Shown here: positions 34,800 through 42,796 of the stretch, one piece after another
Layout: the number at the start of each line of letters is the position of its first letter
How positions within the stretch are numbered: position 1 is the stretch's first letter
Source of the DNA: Pseudomonas rubra
GTDB lineage: Bacteria > Pseudomonadota > Gammaproteobacteria > Pseudomonadales > Pseudomonadaceae
Reading direction: 5' to 3'
Assembly (NCBI RefSeq): GCF_028656935.1
Contig: NZ_JAMDGZ010000009.1
Coordinates: 41,399-105,398, forward strand
Length of the DNA stretch: 64,000 nt
Notes under the pieces: generated by a model
Databases searched by the model: none
The model's input: only the letters and a program-made list of their open reading frames with translations
Told to the model about the DNA's origin: nothing
Position numbers and translations under genes: made by a program

Positions 34800-34829
34800 C
34801 CATGCAATATAAGAATGTACCCATACAAT
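34800..34829. promoter_or_regulatory. direct repeats between MocR regulator and its divergent gene
   Basis: CCATGCAAT (34800-34808) and CCATACAAT (34821-34829) are direct repeats with 8 of 9 bases alike and centres 21 bases apart, two turns of the helix. MocR regulators are known to bind direct repeats, and this one is placed between the divergent starts at 34789 and 34877. Confidence 0.5.
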
Positions 34830-34876
34830 GCGCGGCGACTAGGATCGGGTCAAATCCACTCTTGCCGAGGTGCTCC

Positions 34877-35833
34877 ATGTTCGATCTGCCTGCCCTGCGC
34901 GAAGCTGCCCGCCTGGTTCATGTCAGCGTACCCGCCACCCCACAGTATGCCTGGCCGCGCCTGGCCGAGCGGTTGGGCTGCGAGGTCTGGGTCAAGCATG
35001 AAAACCATGCCCCGACCGGCGCCTTCAAGGTGCGCGGCGGGTTGATGTATGTGCAGTGGTTGCTGGCGCAGAAACCGACGGTCCGTGGCCTGGTCACCGC
35101 GACCCGTGGCAACCATGGCCAGAGCATGGCCCTGGCTGCGCGCAATGCAGGACTGCCGATCATCATCGTGGTGCCTGAAGACAACTCGCTGGAGAAAAAT
35201 GCGGCGATGCGCGCCTTGGGCGCCCAGCTGATCGAACACGGCGCCGACTTTGACCAGTCCCGCGAAGAGGCCGCACGCCTGGCCCGGTTGCACGATTACG
35301 AGAGCGTTCCGCCGTTTCACCCCGAGTTGATCCGCGGTGTTGCCACCTATGCCTTGGAACTGCTGGAGGCGGTGCACGCGCTGGATTGCGTCTATGTGCC
35401 GATCGGCATGGGCTCGGGCATCTGCGGCCTGATCCAGGCGCGCAACCTGCTTGGCCTGGATATCGAAATCGTCGGCGTAGTGTCCAGCGCCGCAGACGCT
35501 TTCGCCCAGAGCCTGGAACAGGACCGCATTGTCACCACGGCTACAGCCAATACCTTTGCCGATGGCATGGCGTGCCGTATGCCGTTGCCCGAAGCGTTCG
35601 AAATCATCCGCCAGCACGCCGCGCGCATCGTGCGGGTCAGCGACGAGGAAGTGGCCCAGGCCATGCGCATCTACCACGAAGACACCCACAACACCGCCGA
35701 AGGTGCGGGCGCCGCCGGGCTTGCCGCGTTGATCCAGGAGCGCGAGCGTCAGCAGGGGCGCAAGGTGGCGGTGATTCTCAGCGGGGCGAATATTGATCGG
35801 CAGCGGTATGCGCAGGTGTTGGCGGGGGATTGA
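34877..35833 (+). CDS. PLP-dependent threonine dehydratase-like enzyme
   Basis: The 318-residue protein has the fold type II PLP motifs: HAPTGAFKVRGG with cofactor Lys51, TRGNHGQSMAL for substrate binding, PIGMGSGICG for phosphate binding, and a late SGAN. It probably deaminates L-threonine or L-serine to 2-keto acids; it lacks the C-terminal ACT-like domains of biosynthetic IlvA, so it is of the short catabolic type. GAGG lies 6 bases before ATG 34877. It is divergent from the MocR regulator, which probably controls it. Confidence 0.88.
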   Translation: MFDLPALREAARLVHVSVPATPQYAWPRLAERLGCEVWVKHENHAPTGAFKVRGGLMYVQWLLAQKPTVRGLVTATRGNHGQSMALAARNAGLPIIIVVPEDNSLEKNAAMRALGAQLIEHGADFDQSREEAARLARLHDYESVPPFHPELIRGVATYALELLEAVHALDCVYVPIGMGSGICGLIQARNLLGLDIEIVGVVSSAADAFAQSLEQDRIVTTATANTFADGMACRMPLPEAFEIIRQHAARIVRVSDEEVAQAMRIYHEDTHNTAEGAGAAGLAALIQERERQQGRKVAVILSGANIDRQRYAQVLAGD

Positions 35834-35862
35834 AAAATCCTGAATTGAAGCATTGGAAAAAG

Positions 35863-35883
35863 TGCTATCTTATTTTGATAGCA
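35863..35883. promoter_or_regulatory. inverted repeat at the hicAB promoter, candidate operator
   Basis: TGCTATC (35863-35869) and GATAGCA (35877-35883) are perfect inverse complements, 7 bases before the hicA start. TTGAAG at 35845-35850 and TCTTAT at 35868-35873 could be the -35 and -10 elements with a 17-base spacer. HicB or HicAB complexes bind such repeats and repress their own promoter. Confidence 0.55.
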
Positions 35884-35890
35884 TTTTCCG

Positions 35891-36145
35891 ATGAACAATC
35901 GATATCGAAAGATCCTCGACAGCATTTTCCGTGCACCGACCAGCGCCAGTGTGGTGTTTGCTGACATCGAGGCGCTGGTGCTGTACCTGGGTGGGCATGT
36001 GCAGGAGCGTGAAGGCTCCAGGGTCAAGTTGACCCTGGGTGATCAGCTGTGGCGCTGTCACCGGCCGCACCCGGGCAAAGAGGCCAAGCGATATCAGGTG
36101 GAAGAAGCTCGCGAGTTTCTTCTGCGGGCAGGAGTTCAACCATGA
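35891..36145 (+). CDS. hicA: HicA-type mRNA interferase toxin
   Basis: The 84-residue protein starts MNNRYRKILDSIFRAPTS and has FADIEALVLYLGGHVQEREGSRVKLTLGDQ and CHRPHPGKEAKRYQVEEAREFLLRAG, the HicA pattern. The His after the strand (RPHPGKEA) is the probable catalytic residue. HicA degrades mRNA and is neutralised by HicB. The stop overlaps the hicB start by 4 bases (ATGA). It is of the usual toxin-first order. Confidence 0.88.
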   Translation: MNNRYRKILDSIFRAPTSASVVFADIEALVLYLGGHVQEREGSRVKLTLGDQLWRCHRPHPGKEAKRYQVEEAREFLLRAGVQP

Positions 36146-36474
36146 ACACTATGACCTACAAGGGCTACACCGCCCGAATCGAATACGACCCACGGGATGA
36201 CATATTCGTCGGTCGTGTCCTCGGCGTACGCGACATCATCAGTTTCCACGCAAGCGCTGTCCGGCCGTTGCACGAGGCGTTTCACCTGGCGCTGGATGAC
36301 TACCTGGCCGATTGCGCCGAGCGTGGCGTCCAGCCAGAAAAGCCTGCGTCCGGCAAGGTCATGCTGCGGATCAGGCCCGAAGTCCATGCGGCCGCGACAA
36401 TAGCTGCTCAATCGGCCGGCAAGAGCCTCAACCAATGGGCGGACGAGGTCTTCGAACGTGCAGCGCAAACCTGA
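36142..36474 (+). CDS. hicB: HicB-type antitoxin
   Basis: The 110-residue protein has the HicB N-terminal domain (YKGYTARIEYDPRDDIFVGRVLGVRDIISFHA) and a C-terminal ribbon-helix-helix (GKVMLRIRPEVHAAATIAAQSAGKSLNQWADEVF) for DNA binding. It should neutralise HicA and repress the pair's promoter through the inverted repeat at 35863-35883. GGAG lies 7 bases before ATG 36142. A longer upstream frame reads inside hicA and is not protein-like. Confidence 0.9.
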   Translation: MNTMTYKGYTARIEYDPRDDIFVGRVLGVRDIISFHASAVRPLHEAFHLALDDYLADCAERGVQPEKPASGKVMLRIRPEVHAAATIAAQSAGKSLNQWADEVFERAAQT

Positions 36475-36555
36475 ATGGGGGCAATTTCTTCCAATACAGC
36501 CGGATAAATAACCGTTCTAATAGCGCCTGCCTTCAACACGGGTTATGGAACGTCG

Positions 36556-37215
36556 ATGCCATTTTCAAACGGATTTCTGCTGAGTTTGTCGCTGTGCCTG
36601 GATATCGGCATTGCCAATATCGCCATGATCACCCTGGCCATGCAGCGGGGGTTCCTGCAGGGCTTGTGGCTGGGGCTGGGGACTTGTGTCGGGGATCTGC
36701 TGTATGCCATTGCCGCATTGGCCGGGATGACCGTGCTGCTGCAATTTGAAACGGTGCGCTGGGTGTTGTGGCTGGGCGGATCGGTGTTGTTGGTGTGGTT
36801 TGCCATCAAGATGCTGCTGGCCGCGCTGCGTGGCAATGCCCACCTGGAAACCCGTGGCGAGGTGGTTGTGGAGTCGGCCTGGCGCGAATTCAGCCGAGGA
36901 GTCTTCCTGGCCATGTCGTCACCAAGCGCCATCCTCTGGTTTGCTGCTGTCGGTGGGGTGCTGATTTCCCGTTCCGGTGGCGGCAGCCTGCTTGAAGCCG
37001 GGCTGTTTCTCTCCGGTTTTTTTGCCGCCGGGCTGATCTGGTGCCTGTCGTTGTGCAGTATCGCCAGCCACGGCGGGCGGTTGTTGGGTGACCGTCTGCT
37101 GACCTGGTCGTATCTGCTGTCGGCGGGTATCTTCTGCTATTTCGCCGGGTACGTGATTCTTTCCGGCTACCGTGAGTTCATTCTCGCCGTGCCTGCGGCC
37201 ACGCCGGGTCTATAA
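36556..37215 (+). CDS. LysE family amino-acid exporter
   Basis: The 219-residue protein has about six membrane helices with the LysE N-terminal pattern (LSLSLCLDIGIANIAMITLAMQRG, then GLGTCVGDLLYAIAALAG) and WREFSRGVFLAMSSPSAILWFAAVGG in the middle. LysE and RhtB proteins export basic or neutral amino acids; the substrate here is not visible. The usual N-P in the first helix is changed to IANI, so the family assignment is by overall pattern. Confidence 0.85.
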   Translation: MPFSNGFLLSLSLCLDIGIANIAMITLAMQRGFLQGLWLGLGTCVGDLLYAIAALAGMTVLLQFETVRWVLWLGGSVLLVWFAIKMLLAALRGNAHLETRGEVVVESAWREFSRGVFLAMSSPSAILWFAAVGGVLISRSGGGSLLEAGLFLSGFFAAGLIWCLSLCSIASHGGRLLGDRLLTWSYLLSAGIFCYFAGYVILSGYREFILAVPAATPGL

Positions 37216-37263
37216 TGAACCGGGACACCGTTGCGCAGGTGCCGTCAGGCAGGAGGATCTTCG

Positions 37264-37377
37264 ATGAAAGGTCTTGATGCAAAAAAGATGACGAAGAAAA
37301 AACCACTGAAAACAGCCAAAGAAAAACACGCCGCCAAACGCGCCAAACGCTCTGGCGAGAGTTTTCTACCGCAATAA
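37264..37377 (+). CDS. 37-residue lysine-rich basic peptide
   Basis: This short gene encodes MKGLDAKKMTKKKPLKTAKE and then HAAKRAKRSGESFLPQ after one Lys, with 11 Lys and 3 Arg. A strong AGGAGG site sits 7 bases upstream and a good terminator (37382-37404) starts 4 bases after the stop, so it is very likely a real transcribed gene. Its charge suggests RNA, ribosome or DNA binding. I recall similar short hypothetical proteins in other Pseudomonas but know no function. Confidence 0.75.
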   Translation: MKGLDAKKMTKKKPLKTAKEKHAAKRAKRSGESFLPQ

Positions 37378-37381
37378 GGCC

Positions 37382-37404
37382 AAGAGCTCCGCAGGGGCTC
37401 TTTT
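37382..37404 (+). terminator. Rho-independent terminator after the basic peptide gene
   Basis: AAGAGCTCC (37382-37390) and GGGGCTCTT (37394-37402) form a 9-bp stem with one G-U pair and a 3-base loop, followed by a T-run (37401-37404). Confidence 0.75.
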
Positions 37405-37512
37405 CGTCAGGCCCGTGCCATCGAACCGATTCCGTGAATCGGTAGTTGCCGCTACTCTGGTGCTTGGTACAGGTGCGCTGTGCCCATGACACCCTTGAGC
37501 GAGGCAAAGGAC

Positions 37513-37998
37513 ATGACTCTGCAAACTCCCCCGATCAAACCCGCGCGTTTCGAAGACGCTCCTGCCTTCACCATTGCAGGACTGGGTGAACGCTATAGCC
37601 AGGCGACTCTCCAGAAGATCCCCGCCCTGTGGCAGCGCTTCGAACGGTACATTGGGCAGGTGCCTGGGCAAGAAGGTGAAGAAGCCTACGGGGTATGCTG
37701 CAACGGTGATGGCAAAGGCAATTTCGACTACATCGCCGGGGTTCAGGTACAGGGCACCGACCTGCTGCCTGCCGATTTTCAGCATGTAGAACTCAAGGCC
37801 CGGCGGTATGCGGTGTTTGAACACCATGGCAGCCTCGATAATCTCAAGGTCACCTTTGAGGCTATCTGGAAGGACTGGGTGCCGGTGTCCGGCGAAACTG
37901 TGGCCAATGCACCGGAGTTTGAACGCTACGGCAAGGACTTCAGCCCCTACGACAGCAATAGCGTGATGGAAATATGGCTCCCTCTGGAAAGCAAATGA
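37513..37998 (+). CDS. GyrI-like / AraC effector-binding domain protein
   Basis: The 161-residue protein is a stand-alone effector-binding domain: FTIAGLGERYSQATLQKIPALWQRF, then YGVCCNGDGKGNFDYIAGVQV, RRYAVFEHHGSLDNLKVTFEAIWKDW and PEFERYGKDFSPYDSNSVMEIWLPL. Such domains bind small ligands and occur in AraC and MerR regulators and in GyrI. It has no DNA-binding part, so it may sense or sequester a compound. It is translationally linked (4-base overlap) to an aminoglycoside acetyltransferase-like gene. Confidence 0.85.
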   Translation: MTLQTPPIKPARFEDAPAFTIAGLGERYSQATLQKIPALWQRFERYIGQVPGQEGEEAYGVCCNGDGKGNFDYIAGVQVQGTDLLPADFQHVELKARRYAVFEHHGSLDNLKVTFEAIWKDWVPVSGETVANAPEFERYGKDFSPYDSNSVMEIWLPLESK

Positions 37999-38444
37999 TC
38001 GAAACCTGCAACGATGCTCAACAACCGGCTTGGCTGGCGCTGCGTCAGGCGCTGTGGCCCGACTGCCCGCTTGATGAGCATCGGCGCTCTTTGCAGGAAA
38101 CCCTCGAGCAACCGCAACGGCTGATTGCCTTGCTGGCCCGTGATAGTGCCGGTCAGGCCCTGGGTTTTGCCGAGGCCTCGATCCGCCGTGATTACGTCAA
38201 TGGCAGCAACAGCTCGCCGGTGGCTTTTCTCGAAGGTGTGTTCGTCGCGCCCCAGGCCCGTGGCCAGGGCATCGCCGGGCGGCTGATCGCGGCGGTCGAG
38301 CAGTGGGCCGCCCGTCAGGGCTGCAGCGAGCTGGCCTCGGACGCCGCCCTGGACAACCACAACAGTCACGCCATGCATGAGGCCTTGGGCTTTCGAGAAA
38401 CCGAGCGGGTGGTGTACTTCCTCAAGCCCTTGGCCAAGGGCTGA
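37995..38444 (+). CDS. AAC(6')-I-like aminoglycoside N-acetyltransferase
   Basis: The 149-residue GNAT protein carries the signature of AAC(6') enzymes: EASIRRDYVNGSNSSPVAFLEGVFVAP, the acetyl-CoA loop RGQGIAG, and SDAALDNHNSHAMHEALGFRETERVVYF. These segments match closely the chromosomal AAC(6')-I group, which acetylates the 6'-amino group of aminoglycosides with acetyl-CoA in the cytoplasm. The start ATG overlaps the stop of the effector-binding gene (ATGA). No mobile-element signs are nearby, so this is probably an intrinsic gene of the host. Whether it gives resistance depends on expression. Confidence 0.88.
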   Translation: MIETCNDAQQPAWLALRQALWPDCPLDEHRRSLQETLEQPQRLIALLARDSAGQALGFAEASIRRDYVNGSNSSPVAFLEGVFVAPQARGQGIAGRLIAAVEQWAARQGCSELASDAALDNHNSHAMHEALGFRETERVVYFLKPLAKG

Positions 38445-38535
38445 TTTTTCCGGGCTGTCGATTTCAGCCACGGTCATTCGACCATCTGTGAACGCGCCGA
38501 GTTTTTCGGCGTTTGCTCGCTCAGAGGACACGATC

Positions 38536-38955
38536 ATGACCCGTACTGCCGAAGACGATATCCGCCAACTCATCGAGCAATGGCTTCCCGCCGTACGCTC
38601 GCGCGACGTCGAGGCTATTACCGCGCCTTACGCCGAGAACATTCGCGCCTTCGATGCGATCCAGCATTTGCAGTTCCAGGGCAAGGCCGCCTATCGAGCC
38701 CACTGGCAGGCCTGCATGGATCACTGCCCCGGCGACATGGTCTTCGAAATCGAGCAATTGCAGATCCAGGCCACCCCGGAGCTCGCCCTGGCCCACTGGC
38801 TCAATCGCTGCGGCCCGAACAAGGAGGAAAGTTGCTACATGCGCGCCACCGTCGGCTACCAGCGTATCGACGGGCAGTGGAAGGTGATTCACGAGCACTG
38901 GTCGGCGCCGTTTGACATGGAGTCCGGTGCCGCGCTGTTCTCGCTCAAGCCTTAA
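38536..38955 (+). CDS. SnoaL/NTF2-like fold protein
   Basis: The 139-residue protein has the NTF2-like pattern of one long helix and a curved sheet: AEDDIRQLIEQWLPAVRSRDVEAITAPYAENIRAFDAI, then YRAHWQACMDHCPGDMVFEIEQLQI and a final VGYQRIDGQWKVIHEHWSAPFD. Proteins of this fold include small isomerases and ketosteroid-type hydratases, and many of unknown function. It lies directly before the YciI/AHSA1/ECF genes on the same strand and may be part of that group. Confidence 0.85.
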   Translation: MTRTAEDDIRQLIEQWLPAVRSRDVEAITAPYAENIRAFDAIQHLQFQGKAAYRAHWQACMDHCPGDMVFEIEQLQIQATPELALAHWLNRCGPNKEESCYMRATVGYQRIDGQWKVIHEHWSAPFDMESGAALFSLKP

Positions 38956-39042
38956 GCTGAAAAGGCCGAGTGTTATGCCGAATCGCGCTTTTCAAGCAGG
39001 CGCGGTGTGCAGCCATAGTACGAATCTGCGCTGGAGAAGACG

Positions 39043-39387
39043 ATGAAATACCTATGCCTGGTCTACTGTGATGAGGCCCTGTTGCACAGCCTGCCCGACA
39101 GTCCCGCCGATGCCGAGTGCATGGCCTACGCCGAATCGATCCAGGGCAGTGGCCGAATGCTCGCTGCCGAGGCACTCAAGCCGGTGCAGACCGCGACCAC
39201 CGTGCGGGTGCGCGGTGGCCACATGAGTTTGACCGATGGCCCTTTTGCCGAGACCAAGGAGCAACTGGCCGGATTTTATCTGGTCGATGCTCGGGACCTG
39301 AACGAAGCCTTGAACATCGCCAGGGGCATCCCGGCAGCGCGGGTCGGCAGTATCGAAGTGCGACCGATCCGTGAGTTGCAACCCTGA
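39043..39387 (+). CDS. YciI-like (DGPF) family protein
   Basis: The 114-residue protein has the YCII fold with MKYLCLVYCDEALLHSLPDS and the diagnostic MSLTDGPFAETKEQLAGFYLVDARDLNEALNIAR. DGPF proteins are the constant partners of ECF42-type sigma factors. GGAGAAGA lies before the start, and the gene is followed 19 bases later by an AHSA1 gene and then the sigma factor. The molecular role of DGPF proteins is unknown. Confidence 0.9.
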   Translation: MKYLCLVYCDEALLHSLPDSPADAECMAYAESIQGSGRMLAAEALKPVQTATTVRVRGGHMSLTDGPFAETKEQLAGFYLVDARDLNEALNIARGIPAARVGSIEVRPIRELQP

Positions 39388-39406
39388 AGCCAAGGAGTAC
39401 GAGACG

Positions 39407-39898
39407 ATGAGCCATCTACACCCCGAGCAGTCCAAGGCGCAGCACGAGCTGTTGTTGACGCGCCTGATCGACGCGCCACGGCGCAAGGTGTTTCGCGCCT
39501 GGACTGAGCCGCAACTGCTTGCCCAGTGGTGGGGGCCCAACGGCATGACTACGCCCGAATGCGAAATGCAGCTGTGGGTGGGCGGGCTGTTTCGCACGGT
39601 GATGCGCGCCCCTGACGGCACTGAGTACCCGAACCAGGGTGTGTTTCTGGAAATCCAGCCGCCGGCGCGGATCGTTTTCACCGATGCCTTTGGCCCGGGC
39701 TGGGTGCCGTCGAACAAGGCCTTCATGACCGCCGTGGTGACCTTCGATGATGTCCATGGCAAGACCCAGTACACCGCCCGTGCCTGGCACTGGAGTGCCG
39801 ACGATTGCCAGGCCCATGAGCAAATGGGCTTTCACCGTGGCTGGGGTGAGAGCCTGGATCGTCTGGTGGCGCTGGTAACTACGCAGATGCCCGACTGA
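39407..39898 (+). CDS. AHSA1/SRPBCC domain protein
   Basis: The 163-residue protein has the AHSA1 pattern: LLLTRLIDAPRRKVFRAWTEPQLLAQWWGPNGMTTP, then GGLFRTVMRAPDGTEYPNQGVFLEI and a final MGFHRGWGESLDRLVAL. The fold binds lipophilic ligands. It lies between the YciI gene and the sigma factor gene, and its stop overlaps the sigma factor start (TGATG), so all three are probably one operon. AAGGAG precedes the start. Confidence 0.9.
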   Translation: MSHLHPEQSKAQHELLLTRLIDAPRRKVFRAWTEPQLLAQWWGPNGMTTPECEMQLWVGGLFRTVMRAPDGTEYPNQGVFLEIQPPARIVFTDAFGPGWVPSNKAFMTAVVTFDDVHGKTQYTARAWHWSADDCQAHEQMGFHRGWGESLDRLVALVTTQMPD

Positions 39899-41133
39899 TG
39901 GCCGAGCTTGCCCAGGTACGGGCTGAACTGGAGACGGTATATCGCCAGGAGTCGCGGCGTATCCTGGCAACCCTGATTCGCCTGCTGGGTGACTTCGACC
40001 TTGCCGAAGAGGCCATGCACGAGGCGTTTTTTATCGCTGTAGAGCGCTGGCAGCGCGACGGTACTCCGGCCAGCCCTCGTGCCTGGCTGGTCTCCACCGG
40101 GCGCTTCAAGGCCATCGATGGCCTGCGCCGCCGTGCGCGTTTCGACCGCTCCCAGGCGCAGTTGATCCAGGCGCTGGAGTCGCTTGAGGAGGTCGAGGTG
40201 AACGATCAGGAACTGGAGGATGACCGCTTGCGTCTGATCTTCACCTGCTGTCACCCGGCGCTGGCCGCCGATGCCCAGGTGCCGCTGACCTTGCGCGAAG
40301 TCTGCGACCTGACCACCGAAGAAATCGCCCGCGCGTTCTTGCACAGCCCGGCGACCATCGCCCAGCGTATCGTGCGGGCCAAGGCCAAGATCCGTGAGGC
40401 GCGGATTCCCTATCAGGTACCGTCACTGGCCGAGTTGCCGGAACGTCTTGATAGCGTGCTACGAGTGATCTACCTGGTGTTCAACGAAGGTTACTCGGCA
40501 TCTTCGGGTGAGAGCCTGATGCGCCATGACCTGAGCGATGAAGCGATCCGCCTGGGGCGTTTGCTCCAGCAATTGCTGCCCGACCCCGAGGTGCTCGGCC
40601 TGCTGGCCTTGATGCTTTTGCAAGCCTCGCGGCAACAGGCACGCAGCGACGCCCAGGGCGAACTGGTGCTGCTCGATGAGCAGGACAGAAGCTTGTGGAA
40701 CCGTGAACTGATTGCCGAAGGCTGCCAACTGGTGCAACAAGCTCTGCGCAGTCAGCGGTTCGGTGTCTATAGCTTGCAGGCAGCGATTGCCGCTGTGCAT
40801 GCCGAAGCGGCCAGTGCCCAGGCAACCGACTGGGAAGAGATCGTTGGTTTGTACAATGTGCTGCTACAGCGCTGGCCGTCGCCGGTGGTCGAGCTCAATC
40901 GCGCGGCCGCCCTGGCTCGGCGCGACGGTGCCGAGGCGGGCTTGGCGGCGGTGGAGGTGATTCTGGCCCGCGGCCAGTTGCGTGACTACCACCTGGCCCA
41001 TTCGGCCCGGGCTGAACTGTGCCGCCAACTGGGCCGTCTGGATCAAGCCCGGGAGGCGTATCGCAGTGCCCTTGAGCTGACGTGCCAGGGCCCTGAGCGG
41101 CGCTTTATCGAGCGCCGCCTGAGCGAGTTGTGA
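39898..41133 (+). CDS. ECF42-type RNA polymerase sigma factor with C-terminal TPR-like extension
   Basis: The 411-residue protein has sigma region 2 (LIRLLGDFDLAEEAMHEAFFIAVERW) and region 4 (LTLREVCDLTTEEIARAFLHSPATIAQRIVRAKAKIREARI), then a long helical extension (about 180-411) with a signature RVIYLVFNEGYSASSGESLMRHDLSDEAIRLGRLL. That extension and the neighbouring YciI gene identify the ECF42-type, where the extension, rather than an anti-sigma factor, controls activity. It probably controls the YciI-AHSA1-sigma operon itself. I recall an ECF-10 gene in the same region of KT2440. Confidence 0.9.
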   Translation: MAELAQVRAELETVYRQESRRILATLIRLLGDFDLAEEAMHEAFFIAVERWQRDGTPASPRAWLVSTGRFKAIDGLRRRARFDRSQAQLIQALESLEEVEVNDQELEDDRLRLIFTCCHPALAADAQVPLTLREVCDLTTEEIARAFLHSPATIAQRIVRAKAKIREARIPYQVPSLAELPERLDSVLRVIYLVFNEGYSASSGESLMRHDLSDEAIRLGRLLQQLLPDPEVLGLLALMLLQASRQQARSDAQGELVLLDEQDRSLWNRELIAEGCQLVQQALRSQRFGVYSLQAAIAAVHAEAASAQATDWEEIVGLYNVLLQRWPSPVVELNRAAALARRDGAEAGLAAVEVILARGQLRDYHLAHSARAELCRQLGRLDQAREAYRSALELTCQGPERRFIERRLSEL

Positions 41134-41136
41134 GAC

Positions 41137-41607
41137 TCAGCCGACAGTAATCGGTGGCGGGCTGATCAGTTCGACGGTCTGCAATTTGCGCGGAGCGAGG
41201 ATCTCGGCCTCGCCATCGACTACCAATTCATCGTTCTGGTTGAACACACGAGTGGCGATGCGCACCTTGAATTTTGGCAGCTTCTCGAGGATTTCCAGGC
41301 GCACGGTCAGGGTGTCGCCGAACTTCACCGGCTTCTGGAAGCTCATGGTCTGGCCCAGGTAGATGGTGCCAGGGCCTGGCAGTTCGCACGCCACTGCGGC
41401 GCTGATCAGCGCGCCGCTGAACATGCCGTGGGCGATACGCTCCTTGAACATGCTCTTGGCGGCGAACTCGGCATCCAGGTGCACCGGGTTGTGGTCACCG
41501 GACATCGCCGCGAACAGCTGGATGTCACGTTCTTCGACGGTCTTGCTGAAGCTGGCGGTCTGGCCGACTTCGAGGGCTTCGTACGGGGTGTTGGTGACCT
41601 GGGTCAT
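41137..41607 (-). CDS. MaoC-like (R)-specific enoyl-CoA hydratase
   Basis: The 156-residue protein is a single hot-dog domain with the hydratase signature AAMSGDHNPVHLDAEFAAKSMFKERIAHGMFSGALISA, including the catalytic Asp and His (residues about 44 and 49). It probably hydrates enoyl-CoA to (R)-3-hydroxyacyl-CoA, as in fatty-acid or polyhydroxyalkanoate metabolism (PhaJ-like). It follows the lipase-like hydrolase gene by 35 bases, with AAGGAAGG before the start, and lies near the two fadD genes. Confidence 0.87.
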   Translation of the reverse strand: MTQVTNTPYEALEVGQTASFSKTVEERDIQLFAAMSGDHNPVHLDAEFAAKSMFKERIAHGMFSGALISAAVACELPGPGTIYLGQTMSFQKPVKFGDTLTVRLEILEKLPKFKVRIATRVFNQNDELVVDGEAEILAPRKLQTVELISPPPITVG

Positions 41608-41642
41608 CGCTTGGCCTTCCTTCTGTCCTGAGGGGCGGCCGG

Positions 41643-42587
41643 TCATTCACTGCGGGCGGGGCGGCCAATGGCCAGGGCCTGCTCCAGCCAGTCGATGATG
41701 GCGGCCGTGACCTCGTCACGGTTGGTTTCGTTGAGCAGTTCATGCCGCGCCTGGGGATAGAGCTGCAACTGCACATGCTGATTGCCGGCCAGGCGCAAGG
41801 CACCGACCAGATCCTTGAGACGCTTGCCGGTACTCACCGGATCACATTCGCCGCCCATGACCAGGATTGGCAGGTTCGGATCGATCTGTGCCAGGTTGCG
41901 TGGCTGGCTGATTTGCTCCAGGCCCATCAGCAGATCGATCCACAGCCGGTTGCTGCAGCGAAAGCCGCACAAGGGGTCGTTAACATACTTGTCGACCTCG
42001 GCACTGTCGCGGCTGAGCCAGTCGAAGGCGCTGCGGTTGGGCTTGAAGGCCTTGTTGAACGAGCCGAAGGACAGCCACTCGATCAGTGCGCTGTGCCCAA
42101 GCGGCCCCTGGCGCCAGGCTTCGAAGCGTGCAATCAGGCAGGCCGTGCGGTACAGCGCTGGCGGCTGGAAGTTCGAACCGCTCAGAATTGCCCCCTGCAG
42201 GCTGGCGCCATGGTGCATGAGGTAGGCCTGGGCGATGTAGCTGCCCATGCTGTGGCCAAACAGGAACACCGGCGTGCCGGGAAATTGCTGGCCGATGTGC
42301 TGGCTGAGCAGGCCCAGATCATTGACCACGCTGTTCCAGCCATTGTGTCGGGCGAACAGGCCTAAAGTGCCAAGCTCTGCGGTGCGTCCATGGCCACGTT
42401 GATCGTGGGCGAGCAGGGCGTAGCCGGCATTGCTCAGGGCTTCGCCCAGACGCTGGTAACGCCCGGCATGCTCGGCCATGCCGTGGGCCAATAGCACCAC
42501 CGCCTTGATCGGCGTGGCGGGCAGCCACTGGTAAACATAGAGGCTGCAATGGTCGCTGGCTGCAAGCCAGAACGCGTCGTGGTGCAT
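41643..42587 (-). CDS. alpha/beta hydrolase, monoacylglycerol lipase-like
   Basis: The 314-residue protein has the serine hydrolase features of the Hydrolase_4 group: LLAHGMAEHAGRYQRLGEAL (oxyanion and lid start), HDQRGHGRTAE, nucleophile elbow GHSMG, acid in GGECDPVS and His in ARHELLNE. Relatives release fatty acids from monoglycerides or lysophospholipids, which fits the two acyl-CoA ligases just upstream on the other strand. AAGGA before ATG 42587 sets the start. Confidence 0.87.
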   Translation of the reverse strand: MHHDAFWLAASDHCSLYVYQWLPATPIKAVVLLAHGMAEHAGRYQRLGEALSNAGYALLAHDQRGHGRTAELGTLGLFARHNGWNSVVNDLGLLSQHIGQQFPGTPVFLFGHSMGSYIAQAYLMHHGASLQGAILSGSNFQPPALYRTACLIARFEAWRQGPLGHSALIEWLSFGSFNKAFKPNRSAFDWLSRDSAEVDKYVNDPLCGFRCSNRLWIDLLMGLEQISQPRNLAQIDPNLPILVMGGECDPVSTGKRLKDLVGALRLAGNQHVQLQLYPQARHELLNETNRDEVTAAIIDWLEQALAIGRPARSE

Positions 42588-42796
42588 GGCGGGTCCTTGT
42601 GCACGCAAGTCGGTAGGTCAGCACAGTGTATAACCCAGGCAGGCGATCGCAGGGTCATCAGCAACAAGATTCACAATGCAAATGACAGCGCTTGGCGTAT
42701 TTGCCACCTGCCACAGACCTGCTAACGTCGGCACAGCACCTTCTTCGCCAAGTAGGCAGGGGGGCCGGAACGGCTCAGGTATGAGGACAATAATTG

